From: CAVSVP01 sp963731125
GTDB lineage: Bacteria; Pseudomonadota; Gammaproteobacteria; Competibacterales; Competibacteraceae
NCBI GenBank assembly: GCA_963731125.1
Contig: CAVSVP010000016.1
Location: forward strand, 147,322 to 211,321
DNA: 64,000 nucleotides
Reading direction: 5' to 3'
Each line of letters begins with the position of its first letter. Position 1 is the first letter of the stretch. Shown here piece after piece: positions 1-8,330 of this stretch. The notes beneath the pieces were generated by a model. The model ran no database searches. It had not been told where the DNA came from and saw only the letters and a list, made by a program, of their open reading frames with translations. A program made the translations under genes and the position numbers.

Positions 1-229
1 ACGTGTGATTCCAGACCTGAGCCGCATTGTTGAAAATTCCTCCGGCCGGCGCTTTCACCACAATATCTTCAAGCGACATATCCTCATAGGGCGTTCCCGG
101 AACGAGGGAATTTAGCGTATCTACATATTTCTGATGGTGCTTGCCATAGTGGTATTCCAGGGTTTCAGCGGAAATATGTGGCTCAAGCGCATTCATTTCG
201 TAAGGTAATGACGGTAATTCATGTTTCAT
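1..229 (-). CDS. sodB: Superoxide dismutase [Fe], N-terminal part (runs off window)
   Basis: The first 76 codons of an iron superoxide dismutase, which converts superoxide to peroxide and oxygen in the cytoplasm. The start MKHELPSLPYEMNALEPHIS, the HYGKHHQKYVDTLN segment carrying the first metal-ligand histidine, and GGIFNNAAQVWNHT carrying the second follow the E. coli SodB N-terminus almost residue for residue. The ATG at 229 has a GAGGAAG ribosome site 5 to 6 bases upstream. The C-terminal half with the DxWEHAYY ligands lies outside the window, so iron versus manganese preference rests on N-terminal similarity only. Confidence 0.93.
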   Translation of the reverse strand, partial: MKHELPSLPYEMNALEPHISAETLEYHYGKHHQKYVDTLNSLVPGTPYEDMSLEDIVVKAPAGGIFNNAAQVWNHT

Positions 230-319
230 AATTTCTTCCTCAACTTGACTTGAGTAATGGCAGGATATTCACACTCGAACGGTAAAGGTGACTTCCTGAG
301 TTGGGTTATTCTCGGTGTC

Positions 320-874
320 TTATTGCGGTACGGTAGAAAAATCCCATCGGAAAATCAGTTGCTCCTGCTGGTTATCCTTGACTTGGGCCTGCTTTTGAAA
401 CTGTTGGCCAAAACCACTGGCTTCCACGTTGTAAGTTCCCGGCGCCAAATTGGCATACAGCAACGGACCGTCGGTCACCGTTTCTAGCACCGTATTGTCC
501 TGCGAGTCTTTGATAAGCACGTTAACATCACTCAAATACTTACCTTCCTTTGTAGCAAAGGTAAGCTTAAGATCAAAATCCTCCCCCAGATCCTCGATTG
601 CCTGCTGTTCTTCGTCGCTAACCCCGCCGCTTACATACCTGACATCGCCTTGCTGCTTGACGATCAAGGCATCCCCTAGCAGCATCTTCTCCGTTGACAT
701 GGGTTCCCTGGCGGCCTCTGTCGACTCTTCAACCATCGGCTCTTCAACCACAATCACCGCTGGCTCTTCGGCCGCAATCACGATTGCCTCTTCCGCCGTC
801 AAGTTCCCGGAAACACCCCCAGCCAAGCTCCCAAACAACAAAATATTAGTTAATAAATTCAATGGATTACGCAT
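320..874 (-). CDS. Secreted protein with carboxypeptidase-regulatory-like domain
   Basis: A 184-residue protein of unknown role. Residues 1 to about 25 form a signal peptide (MRNPL, hydrophobic LLTNILLFGSLAGGVSG). There follows a low-complexity stretch rich in Glu, Val and Ala (repeated EEP units, about 28-50), then from about 100 a beta-sandwich-like segment (VNVLIKDSQDNTVLETVTDG, LAPGTYNVEASGFG) typical of carboxypeptidase regulatory-like or Cna-B-like folds, which are often binding or spacer domains. The ATG at 874 is preferred over a GTG at 883 because GAGGTG lies 6 bases before it and the GTG is part of that site. Probably periplasmic or cell-surface; function not recognised. Confidence 0.78.
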   Translation of the reverse strand: MRNPLNLLTNILLFGSLAGGVSGNLTAEEAIVIAAEEPAVIVVEEPMVEESTEAAREPMSTEKMLLGDALIVKQQGDVRYVSGGVSDEEQQAIEDLGEDFDLKLTFATKEGKYLSDVNVLIKDSQDNTVLETVTDGPLLYANLAPGTYNVEASGFGQQFQKQAQVKDNQQEQLIFRWDFSTVPQ

Positions 875-1317
875 CTTGATCACCTCATAGCATTAGCCAT
901 GTTAAATGGGCGGTGACTGGGCTTGCAGCACCTCTTACGTGCCCGCGATTTATCCGTAAGCGCTTTGATCAGATCAGTACAAAACAATAACTACACTGCC
1001 GAATGGCTGCGCCATAAGCAGCACTGTTGGTTGAAATGTGATAGATAAGAGGTTTGCGATATCTATGCCAAGCCAAAAAGCTTGGGCATAAAATGGGGGT
1101 TGAGGAAATTTTAGCTAGGTCCTACGGATAAAAATCGCAGCTAAATATCAGACACTGGTTCTCCAATGCCGACCCGATAGCAATTTTTGGCGAAGTTCCC
1201 TGCCGTCGTACCAAGGAATTTGCTGTAATTAAACGTAAGAATATCCCATACAACATGCAAGCAACAGCTACCAACTTAAGGCGGGACATGTCAGACGCCA
1301 CATCGCCACATCCACCT

Positions 1318-1384
1318 GTAGGAGCGAGCTTGCTCGCTAACTATCCTTGACGCCCACCTCCATCGCGAGCAAGCTCGCTCCTAC
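1318..1384. repeat. REP/BIME-like palindromic repeat
   Basis: Two perfect 20-base inverted arms, GTAGGAGCGAGCTTGCTCGC at 1318-1337 and its reverse complement at 1365-1384, separated by 27 bases. The arms are themselves partly palindromic (GAGCGAGCTTGCTC). This is the known GAGCGAGC-type REP of Pseudomonas and other gammaproteobacteria, usually present in many extragenic copies per genome. Confidence 0.85.
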
Positions 1385-1631
1385 CAAGTAGCCTGCAAAA
1401 TATCTCGGCTAAAGTGGATATCCCAGGCAACATTTACAACCTCTTGTAAAACTTACAAAGCTTAGGTTGTCTCATAGACCTTCAAAAGCACTCACATTGG
1501 CTCGGCATCGCATTTTCTCCGACTGGCCCGGCACGGTAACCTACTACGCCAACTGTATGGGCTTAAAATAGCAAAGTCCGGAAGACAGACAAATTTGTCA
1601 AAAGGAACTGTCGCATTGCCTCAAAACATAT

Positions 1632-1657
1632 AAGCGGCTGTAACCCCAGCCGCTTTT
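1632..1657 (+). terminator. Terminator-like hairpin
   Basis: AAGCGGCTG at 1632-1640 pairs perfectly with CAGCCGCTT at 1647-1655 across a 6-base loop and runs into TTTT. No annotated gene lies directly upstream on the plus strand, so it would end an unrecognised transcript. Confidence 0.55.
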
Positions 1658-1769
1658 CGTTTAAGCTAATTGGCATAATCATTAGCCTTTTTTCATGCCG
1701 GCGACACCAACACACTTATCCGGCATGTCAATCTTTGCTTAACGTTAAGCAATTCTTGAGGTAATGAAA

Positions 1770-2090
1770 ATGGCAGACACCGTGAGTGACGAGCTGAATA
1801 TCATCAGAGACGATTTAAATAGGCTACGCCAGGATGTCTCTGACTTAGCAAGGATCATGAAAGATATCGCCGGTGAAAAAGCCGGCGGTGCGAAAGACTC
1901 TCTGGATGAAGAACTCTCAAAGGCACGCGAACGTTTACAGGCCCGTGTCAAACAAGCCGAGCTGCGAGTTAAGCAGCCCCTCGACACCCTGGAACTGCAG
2001 ATCGCAAAAAATCCCCTAATGAGTATCGTTACCGCTTTTAGCGCCGGTTATCTGTTGGCCAAGTTATCGGATCTCGGCTTACGCCGTTGA
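1770..2090 (+). CDS. ElaB/YqjD/DUF883-family membrane-anchored protein
   Basis: A 106-residue protein. Residues 1-75 are charged and helical with coiled-coil character (DELNIIRDDLNRLRQDVSDL, KARERLQARVKQAELRVKQP); the last 30 hold one membrane segment (PLMSIVTAFSAGYLLAKLSDLG) ending in a short basic tail. That layout matches the ElaB/YqjD (DUF883) family, C-tail-anchored inner membrane proteins reported to bind ribosomes in E. coli stationary phase. The ATG at 1770 sits 8 bases after GAGG; the ATG at 1764 is too close to it. It overlaps the next gene by its stop codon, so the two are probably one operon. Confidence 0.82.
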   Translation: MADTVSDELNIIRDDLNRLRQDVSDLARIMKDIAGEKAGGAKDSLDEELSKARERLQARVKQAELRVKQPLDTLELQIAKNPLMSIVTAFSAGYLLAKLSDLGLRR

Positions 2091-2362
2091 ATAGCCTGAC
2101 GGAATGGCTGCTGGCCCTGCTGGATTTACTGCAACTGGAAGGCAGGGTACTGCGGCGAAATGTGCTGAGGCTTGGCTGGAGCCTAGCACTGTTGGCTGTT
2201 TCCACGCTTTTGCTGCTGGCCGGGGTCGCCCTGATAGGGTGGGGATTATATCAGTTTATAGAACCCCACATAGGACCGGAATCCGCTGCCATTATCCTGG
2301 GGCTAACGCTGCTGCTGCTGGCTGGAATACTGGCAAGATCTACTAAAAACCTTATCCGCTGA
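2087..2362 (+). CDS. Small two-span inner membrane protein (YqjE/holin-III-like)
   Basis: A 91-residue protein with two long hydrophobic helices (about 28-55 and 66-84) joined by a short FIEPHIGPES loop, and a basic C-terminus. The start is a TTG at 2087 overlapping the upstream TGA (TTGA), suggesting translational coupling. The arrangement resembles the E. coli yqjD-yqjE pair, where YqjE is a phage-holin-superfamily-like membrane protein. Function unknown; identity rests on size, topology and neighbour. Confidence 0.75.
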   Translation: MNSLTEWLLALLDLLQLEGRVLRRNVLRLGWSLALLAVSTLLLLAGVALIGWGLYQFIEPHIGPESAAIILGLTLLLLAGILARSTKNLIR

Positions 2363-2725
2363 GGAAGTCCCGACTGCCCCCCCATTCTGGCACCGGCTCG
2401 GAAAGACGGATACGCCGAAAGCTCGAGAACTCAGCAGCCAGCAATAATCTGCAAGGCCGTTTGAATAGAGCGCTTAGTTCGTCAACTCCTCCACTCGCTG
2501 AGCACTGGCACCACTCTCCCACTTGTCTTCTCTGGCGACTCCAAATCGTACTCCCTTTGGGTCATTAGTAAACATGAAAACCCATGTTGAAGCCAACCCA
2601 GAATTAACAGCTACTCTAATATTTGAAATTGTTCATTAACACAGCATAGTTAGTTTTACCCTTACGGGTAATAAACCGTAACGAGCCAAACAATACACAA
2701 TACCTTAGGGCCTAGAGGAGGAAGT
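2363..2725. other. Intergenic region upstream of glgC
   Basis: No open frame of interest. A small stem, TACCC-TTAC-GGGTA (about 2657-2670), lies upstream of glgC, and the region ends in a strong ribosome site GAGGAGGAAGT directly before the glgC ATG. The promoter of glgC should be here, but no clear -35/-10 pair could be chosen. Confidence 0.4.
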
Positions 2726-3997
2726 ATGGAGCTTTCGAAAGATCCCCGTTTCGTTAGCCGCTTGACCCAACGCACTCTGGCGCTAGTGCTCGCCGGCGGA
2801 CGTGGATCGCGGCTTTATGAATTGACTGATTGGCGTGCTAAGCCAGGTGTGGCCTTTGGTGGCAAATTTCGCATCATCGATTTTCCATTATCCAACTGCG
2901 TCAATTCGGGTATTCGCCGAATTGGCGTGTTAACTCAATATAAAGCTCATTCCTTGATTCGTCATTTGGTGAGAGGCTGGAGCGCATTCAAAAGCGAACT
3001 CGGAGAGTCCATGGAGATACTGCCGGCCTCCCAGCGTACCGGCGAGGAATGGTATGCCGGCACCGCCGATGCCGTCTATCAGAACCTGGACATCATTAGT
3101 ACTTACAGCCCGGATTATGTGTTGGTCCTGTCTGGTGATCATATCTATAAAATGGATTATGGCCAGATGCTCGCCTTTCATGTCCAGAATAAAGCGGACC
3201 TTACGGTCTCCTGTCTGGAAGTACCCATCGATACGGCGCGTAAAGCCTTTGGCGTGATGACCGTGGATGAGAACAGCCGGATAGTACGCTTCGATGAAAA
3301 GCCGGAAAATCCGACGCCCATTCCGGGCCGGGAGGGTCTAACGCTAGCTTCCATGGGTAACTATGTCTTTAACACCCGGTTTCTTTACGAACAGTTGGTG
3401 AAAGACACCGAAAATCCTAATTCCAAACACGATTTTAGCATCGATATTATTCCGACCATTATCGAAAGTCAGCGCCTATTTGCCTATCCGTTCCGCGATC
3501 CCGACACGGGCCAACAGGCTTACTGGCGGGATGTGGGCACGGTGGATGCGTTCTGGGAAGCCCATATGGAATTGCTTGATCCTTCCCCGGATCTTGATCT
3601 TTTTGATCAGGAGTGGCCTATACTGACCTATCAGGCGCAATTGCCGCCGGCCAAGATGGTGGTTAGCGATGGCGAACAACCCGGTATGGTGAATTCCATG
3701 GCTTCCGGAGGTTGTGTTATTAGCGGCGCTCAAGTGTTGCGTTCGCTGCTGTTCTCCAATGTCCGGGTGCAAGCCCATGCCAGCGTGGAAGAATCGGTCG
3801 TCATGCCTGAGGTGGAGATAGGACGTAATTGCCGTATCCGCAAGGCAGTGATCGATCGGGGTTGCCGTATTCCTGAAGGGACCGTAATCGGTGAGAATCC
3901 CAAAGAAGACGGCAAGCGTTTTCGAGTGACCGCAGAAGGCGTGGTGCTGGTAACCCGCAATATGCTGGGCCAGAAGCACTTACCTTATGTACGTTAG
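2726..3997 (+). CDS. glgC: Glucose-1-phosphate adenylyltransferase
   Basis: A 423-residue ADP-glucose pyrophosphorylase, which makes ADP-glucose from ATP and glucose-1-phosphate, the committed step of bacterial glycogen synthesis. The nucleotide-binding loop VLAGGRGSRL is at 21-30, with RAKPGVAFGGKFRIIDFPLS after it; GTADAVYQN is near 112-120 and the catalytic Asp in SGDHIYKMDY is residue 138. The C-terminal third shows the left-handed beta-helix pattern (GCVISGAQV, VVMPEVEIGRNCRIRKAVID). Length matches the family. It has a very strong ribosome site and stands alone, with no other glg genes nearby. Confidence 0.96.
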   Translation: MELSKDPRFVSRLTQRTLALVLAGGRGSRLYELTDWRAKPGVAFGGKFRIIDFPLSNCVNSGIRRIGVLTQYKAHSLIRHLVRGWSAFKSELGESMEILPASQRTGEEWYAGTADAVYQNLDIISTYSPDYVLVLSGDHIYKMDYGQMLAFHVQNKADLTVSCLEVPIDTARKAFGVMTVDENSRIVRFDEKPENPTPIPGREGLTLASMGNYVFNTRFLYEQLVKDTENPNSKHDFSIDIIPTIIESQRLFAYPFRDPDTGQQAYWRDVGTVDAFWEAHMELLDPSPDLDLFDQEWPILTYQAQLPPAKMVVSDGEQPGMVNSMASGGCVISGAQVLRSLLFSNVRVQAHASVEESVVMPEVEIGRNCRIRKAVIDRGCRIPEGTVIGENPKEDGKRFRVTAEGVVLVTRNMLGQKHLPYVR

Positions 3998-4061
3998 GGA
4001 GTGAGCCTGGGCAACCGGCGTCGAACGCGGCGCCACCAAAGATAAAGAAAAGAGGATATCT

Positions 4062-5366
4062 ATGGACAAAAAATCACCACTGGTATATCGGGACATGATC
4101 ATCCCGTTCATTCTGATCACAACCTGCTTCGCCGCCTGGGGCGTGGCGGCAAACATGACCGATCCGCTGGTTAAAGTGTTCAGCAAGATTTTTACCATGA
4201 GCACGCTGCAAGCGGCGTTGGTGCAGTTCTGTTACTATGGGGCTTATTTTCTTCTGGCGCTGCCCGCCGCCTTTATCAACAGGCGTTACTCTTACAAGAC
4301 GGGGGTGCTGGTCGGGCTGAGTTGCGCGGCTGGAGGCGCTTTTCTGTTCTACCCGGCGAGCCAGGCCATGACCTATGGCTACTTCCTCGCGGCGTTGTTC
4401 ATCCTCGCGGCCGGATTGTCAATTTTGGAGACATCCGCTAACCCGTTCGTCGTCGCCATGGGGCCGGAGGCGAACGCGACCCGGCGACTGAATTTGGCGC
4501 AAGCCTTTAACCCGGTCGGCACCAATCTTGGGGTATTCCTCGCCGCAACCTTGATCCTGCCGCATTTGAATGTGGCCACCGCCGAGGACCGGGCAGCGAT
4601 GGCGGCTGAACAGCTGCGCGCAGTGATGTCCGCGGAGCTTGACGCGGTGATGACGCCCTATGTGGGCATGGCCTTTGTGTTGGTGGTCATCTGGATCGCC
4701 ATCGCTCTGGTCAAGATGCCAACCCCACGTGAAAAGGCGGCGGGAGGCCCGCGGGAAATACACTTCACCGCCACGCTCGGCCGGCTGTTACGCAATCCCC
4801 ACTACCGTTACGGCGTCATCGCCCAGTTCTTCAACGTTGCGGCGCAGACTTGCGTCTGGACCTTTACCATACAGTATGTGATGGAAGCGCTATCAGTGGA
4901 TGAGGCCGGTGCGGGCGCTTACTTGCAGTACAGCTTAATCGTGTTCCTCATTTCCCGATTTGTAATGACCTGGGTCATGGGTTTTGTGCGGCCCACGGCG
5001 TTGCTGACTGCGATGGCTACCCTCGGCGTAGCGCTTTGCACCTACATGATTGTAAGTCCTGACATTTCAGGCGTATGGGCGCTGGTCTCGATATCTGCCT
5101 GCTTGTCGCTGATGTTCCCGACCATCTATGGCGTGGCGCTACACGGGCTAGACGAGGACACCAAATTCGGCGCTGCAGGGCTGGTCATGGCGATTCTTGG
5201 CGGGGCTTTAATGCCTCTGGTACAGGGCGCGGTGATCGATGCCTCTGGCGCTGCAGTTTCTTACATCGTACCGGCGCTTTGCTTCGTGATTGTCGCAGGA
5301 TATGGGGTGTTTGACCTGACGTCGAAGTCGCGTTTTGCGGATAATCCTGACGCGGAAATTGCCTGA
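4062..5366 (+). CDS. FucP-type MFS sugar/proton symporter
   Basis: A 434-residue major facilitator with about 12 membrane helices, of the fucose/galactose/glucose:H+ symporter (FHS) family. The conserved ETSANPFV segment in helix 4, holding the Glu that couples proton movement in E. coli FucP (E135), and the TDPL motif at the end of helix 1, matching FucP Asp46, are both present. Residues 100-150 and the LGVFLAAT segment fit the family well. It starts 64 bases after glgC in the same direction with AGAGGATATCT before the ATG. The actual sugar cannot be read from the sequence; fucose, glucose or fructose are all possible. Confidence 0.85.
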   Translation: MDKKSPLVYRDMIIPFILITTCFAAWGVAANMTDPLVKVFSKIFTMSTLQAALVQFCYYGAYFLLALPAAFINRRYSYKTGVLVGLSCAAGGAFLFYPASQAMTYGYFLAALFILAAGLSILETSANPFVVAMGPEANATRRLNLAQAFNPVGTNLGVFLAATLILPHLNVATAEDRAAMAAEQLRAVMSAELDAVMTPYVGMAFVLVVIWIAIALVKMPTPREKAAGGPREIHFTATLGRLLRNPHYRYGVIAQFFNVAAQTCVWTFTIQYVMEALSVDEAGAGAYLQYSLIVFLISRFVMTWVMGFVRPTALLTAMATLGVALCTYMIVSPDISGVWALVSISACLSLMFPTIYGVALHGLDEDTKFGAAGLVMAILGGALMPLVQGAVIDASGAAVSYIVPALCFVIVAGYGVFDLTSKSRFADNPDAEIA

Positions 5367-5434
5367 ACGATCGCGTGCCGGTAGCCATCATCATTCCCTG
5401 AACAAGTCGTTGAAAATAGATCTATTGAAATAAA

Positions 5435-5488
5435 GAGCCCCCCGACGCGATGTCATTTAGTGTCTCTTGCATCGTGGCGAGGGGCGCT
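5435..5488 (+). terminator. Imperfect GC-rich hairpin after the symporter gene
   Basis: AGCCCCCCGACGCGATG pairs imperfectly with CATCGTGGCGAGGGGCGCT across a 16-base loop. It lies 68 bases after the symporter stop and could end that transcript, although no clean T-run follows. Confidence 0.35.
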
Positions 5489-5515
5489 GCTCCTAAAACT
5501 CCCGCGAGCAGTTAC

Positions 5516-5615
5516 CGATCTGGAAGCTGTTATCAAGACATATCGTCAATACATCCCTATAAACTCGACTGCGGCATCCCTGCTGCAGACGGTCTTGATA
5601 ACAGCTTCCAGATCG
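5516..5615. repeat. Long perfect inverted repeat, 24-base arms
   Basis: Arms at 5516-5539 and 5592-5615 are perfect 24-base reverse complements (they begin CGATCTGGAAGCTG and end in CAGCTTCCAGATCG), flanking a 52-base core that contains a second stem, TGCGGCATCCCTGCTGCAGA. It lies between two converging genes. It looks like a palindromic intergenic repeat unit or a small non-autonomous element. Confidence 0.8.
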
Positions 5616-5644
5616 AAATAACAAAGGTATGATTGACAGACAGC

Positions 5645-6628
5645 CTATAACGCGCTGGATTTCTGAAATTTCTCAATTTGGTCAAGGGTTGGCAAAGACG
5701 GAATAGCTCCCCGCCCCGTGGTGGTGATCGCTCCGCAGGCGTTGGCAAATCGCAGAACCGATTCCAATGTCTCTCGACTGCCGGTCAACTGTTTAAGGTT
5801 GTTCTGAGTCATGTTAAGACTGGCTACTTGGTAGAGAAAACCGCCTACAAAGGCGTCACCCGCACCCGTGGTATCAACCGACTCCACTGCCGTCACCGGC
5901 ACGGTGCCTGCGAGTTCCGCGCTGTAATAGCTGCACCCGCTCCTATCCTTGGTAATCAAAACCAGATCGACCCCCAGTTCCAGTAGATACTCGACGCCTT
6001 CCTGCTCTTTTTCTCTCTGGGTCAAAAAGCCTAATTCCTCTTCGCTGACCTTCAAAATATCGGCAAAAGGCAACAGCGGAACGATTTCCTCCCTGGCCTT
6101 TTCCGGGCTCGGCCACAGAGAAAAACGCAGATTGGGATCGAAGCTCAGCAGAACACCCGCTTGCTGAGCCAATTCGATGCCCCTTAGCGTAGCCTGTTTG
6201 CTGACCGGCCAGGTCAGGGTAATCGAGCCATAGTGAAAGATGCCGGCCTCACTGAACCAGGTAGGGTTCATCTCGTCGGCGCTCATCAGCATATCCGCCG
6301 AAGGTTCACGATAGAACAGAAAATCTCGTTCGCCGTCTGCACGCAATGCCACAAATGCCAGTGCGGTCTTAGCTGCATCCGTGAACAATAGGGAGTCGGT
6401 TTTAACACCATGATCCTTTAATATCGATGCCAGGTGATGACCAAACGCATCGTTGCCCACCTTGCCCGCAAAATGGCAGTCCCCTCCTAGTTTGGCAATG
6501 GCCACGGCCACATTGGCCGGTGCACCGCCCGCGGCCCGTTTAAATTGCTCCACTTCCGATAGAGGTAAACCGCTTTTGGTGGGAACAAAATCGATCAAGG
6601 CCTCTCCAAATGAAATAATTTTTTTCAT
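5645..6628 (-). CDS. Fructokinase (PfkB family)
   Basis: A 327-residue PfkB-family sugar kinase. GGAPANVAVAIAKLGG at about 34-49 is PfkB signature 1; signature 2, DTTGAGDAFVGGF, near 255 carries the catalytic Asp and the anion-hole glycines. The start MKKIISFGEALIDFVP is typical of bacterial fructokinases (ScrK/FrK type), which phosphorylate fructose at the 6-position. It follows the DUF4432 gene on the same strand with a 124-base gap. Fructose released by the mannitol dehydrogenase at the right of the window would be a fitting substrate; 2-keto-3-deoxygluconate kinase or ribokinase activity cannot be excluded. Confidence 0.88.
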   Translation of the reverse strand: MKKIISFGEALIDFVPTKSGLPLSEVEQFKRAAGGAPANVAVAIAKLGGDCHFAGKVGNDAFGHHLASILKDHGVKTDSLLFTDAAKTALAFVALRADGERDFLFYREPSADMLMSADEMNPTWFSEAGIFHYGSITLTWPVSKQATLRGIELAQQAGVLLSFDPNLRFSLWPSPEKAREEIVPLLPFADILKVSEEELGFLTQREKEQEGVEYLLELGVDLVLITKDRSGCSYYSAELAGTVPVTAVESVDTTGAGDAFVGGFLYQVASLNMTQNNLKQLTGSRETLESVLRFANACGAITTTGRGAIPSLPTLDQIEKFQKSSAL

Positions 6629-6752
6629 CGCAATTGCCTTTATTTTATTGGCAAGCTCATCGACGTTGCCGAATTGAGAACACTTACCGAATATTCGGCA
6701 CTACGGGAACTGGGTTGCTATCCTTAGCATACTTCTACCATGTTGGGTTTCT

Positions 6753-7964
6753 CTACTTGCTTACCTGGGGCTGAGTATCCACCTGGGTTTGCTGTTGGCC
6801 CTGGATAGCGGTGATTGCTTTGGCGACCGCCGTGACATCCTCTTGGTTAACAAGGATAGTATAATCCAGCGTAAAGGAACGCGATGCCCCAGCTTCCAGC
6901 GTCGGCACTCGTCCGAACTCTCTCTCAATGCTGCGGTTATAGGGAAAACCCGTTCCCGGTTCCAGGCCGGTCACATAGCCCTCTTTCAACGTATCCGTGT
7001 TTTTCCAGTGTGAGAAGTAAGGCAGCTCGTTAACATTGTAGCTGATCTTGATTCCGCGATCGCCATTCTTGTTGCGTAGCATGACCGTCGTCAAACCATT
7101 TTCGTCGGCATAGGGAACCACGAGGTAGACCTGTTCACCGTAGTCTTTCGTGGGGCCGAGATAAGTCGTCCAGGTATTTATGTCCTTAGCAGCATAGTCG
7201 TCAAACGGCGTGACTTGTTTGACCGGTGCGACGAATTCCGAGCCTTCTTCCAGCAGCGGCGAACTGAAATTGCCGTGGTAGATGATCTGGAACTCGCGTT
7301 CATAATCACTCAGATTCGTCAGTGTGTCGCTGAGCTGAAAGCTAGTGCCGCCCGGCTCGGTGGAAATCTCCGTCCACATTTCGTAATCCACGAACTTGAA
7401 CGTTTTTTCCACCACTTTTCCACGCACCCGTATCCGGTGCGGCGGTTCGTCGTCGATGATCACAACAACCTTGGAGGCCGGAATGTTGCCGGCGCGGCCA
7501 TGCAAGCTGAGCAGTTTTCCATTGTCCATACCGGGATGCCCGGCCCATTCGTAGCCGCAGCGCACCATCATTTCATTGAAGCCGTCCAGCCAGCCTAGTC
7601 CACCGCGGCTTTCGAGCTCGATGTAGGCAGGGTTGACAATTTCTTTGACGGGCGAGTTCCAGCCGAGGGTGACATCGCCGCTGGTAACTTTGAAGATGCT
7701 CATGCCCCGGGTGGGAATGACGGAAAACTTCAGCTTGCCGTTATCCACCTCGATCAGTTCCACACCTTCCTGCTTACCGCCGTGCAGGATACGTTTGCTG
7801 ACCGTGAAGGGTAAATCGGTGGCGATGCCGAGGTCGGTATTTGAAACAGACCAGTCTTCCACACGACTTCCAGTTTCCGAATCCGATAACACAAATTCCC
7901 GTGCCTCTGCTGACAGATAGCTTAGCGACATACAGAGAACTCCCCACAATAGTTGATGTTTCAT
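6753..7964 (-). CDS. Secreted aldose-epimerase-like protein (DUF4432)
   Basis: A 403-residue protein with a signal peptide (MKHQLLWGVLCMSLSYLSAEA) and a galactose-mutarotase-like beta-supersandwich body of the DUF4432 type: PTRGMSIFKV, LHGRAGNIPASKV, FQIIYHGNFSSPLLEEGS and GLEPGTGFPYNRSIERE are family-like blocks. DUF4432 proteins are usually cytoplasmic, so the export signal is notable. The start at 7964 is chosen because GGAGGT lies 7 bases before it; an upstream ATG-in-frame extension would hide the signal peptide. Predicted role: binding or anomer interconversion of a sugar in the periplasm, next to fructokinase and a sugar-binding protein. Substrate unknown. Confidence 0.78.
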   Translation of the reverse strand: MKHQLLWGVLCMSLSYLSAEAREFVLSDSETGSRVEDWSVSNTDLGIATDLPFTVSKRILHGGKQEGVELIEVDNGKLKFSVIPTRGMSIFKVTSGDVTLGWNSPVKEIVNPAYIELESRGGLGWLDGFNEMMVRCGYEWAGHPGMDNGKLLSLHGRAGNIPASKVVVIIDDEPPHRIRVRGKVVEKTFKFVDYEMWTEISTEPGGTSFQLSDTLTNLSDYEREFQIIYHGNFSSPLLEEGSEFVAPVKQVTPFDDYAAKDINTWTTYLGPTKDYGEQVYLVVPYADENGLTTVMLRNKNGDRGIKISYNVNELPYFSHWKNTDTLKEGYVTGLEPGTGFPYNRSIEREFGRVPTLEAGASRSFTLDYTILVNQEDVTAVAKAITAIQGQQQTQVDTQPQVSK

Positions 7965-8330
7965 GGTTTTACCTCCTCTGGTGCAATAGTTCAAGATAGT
8001 CCCGTGACAGAGAGCGTGCAGTTGGATGTCACTGTATTTGATTTAATCTGGACAACCAGCCGTATAGGGACTGAAAGGCAACCCGTCCCATGGGATACCA
8101 CGTCGATTGGTTAATGCCGCTTATCCCAGATCGAGCGCAGTTACCTCGGGCGCCTTGCGAATAAGCTTTCGCAGGAGTTTTCCCGGGAACTAAATTAAAG
8201 GAGTGTCGTTAATGGAAAATTGCAAATATTAACTGGAGTTAATGATGCAACGTACTTGTAGTAGTAGAAAGAAATTCACTCAGCTATGTGCTAAAAAAAC
8301 AGATAACCCACTTTAAACAGTCACGCCATC
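7965..8330. other. Divergent intergenic region with a possible 24-codon ORF
   Basis: Separates the leftward DUF4432 gene from the rightward binding-protein gene and should hold both promoters. A short frame at 8242-8316 (MMQRTCSSSRKKFTQLCAKK then TDNPL) is preceded by GGAG and could be a leader peptide; nothing else supports it. Confidence 0.35.

Larger units (their letters stand above)
875..1769. other. Long intergenic region
   Basis: About 900 bases without a convincing gene. It holds the REP-like inverted repeat at 1318-1384 and a terminator-like hairpin at 1632-1657. The stretch 1500-1620 reads through on the plus strand for about 40 codons with no start or recognisable similarity and could be a gene remnant or small RNA template ending at that hairpin. 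Confidence 0.5.

Noticed and set aside
450..890. 146-codon Ser/Thr-rich frame opposite the secreted protein
   Set aside because: The opposite strand has a ribosome site, signal peptide and domain pattern; the Ser-rich frame is its reverse reading.
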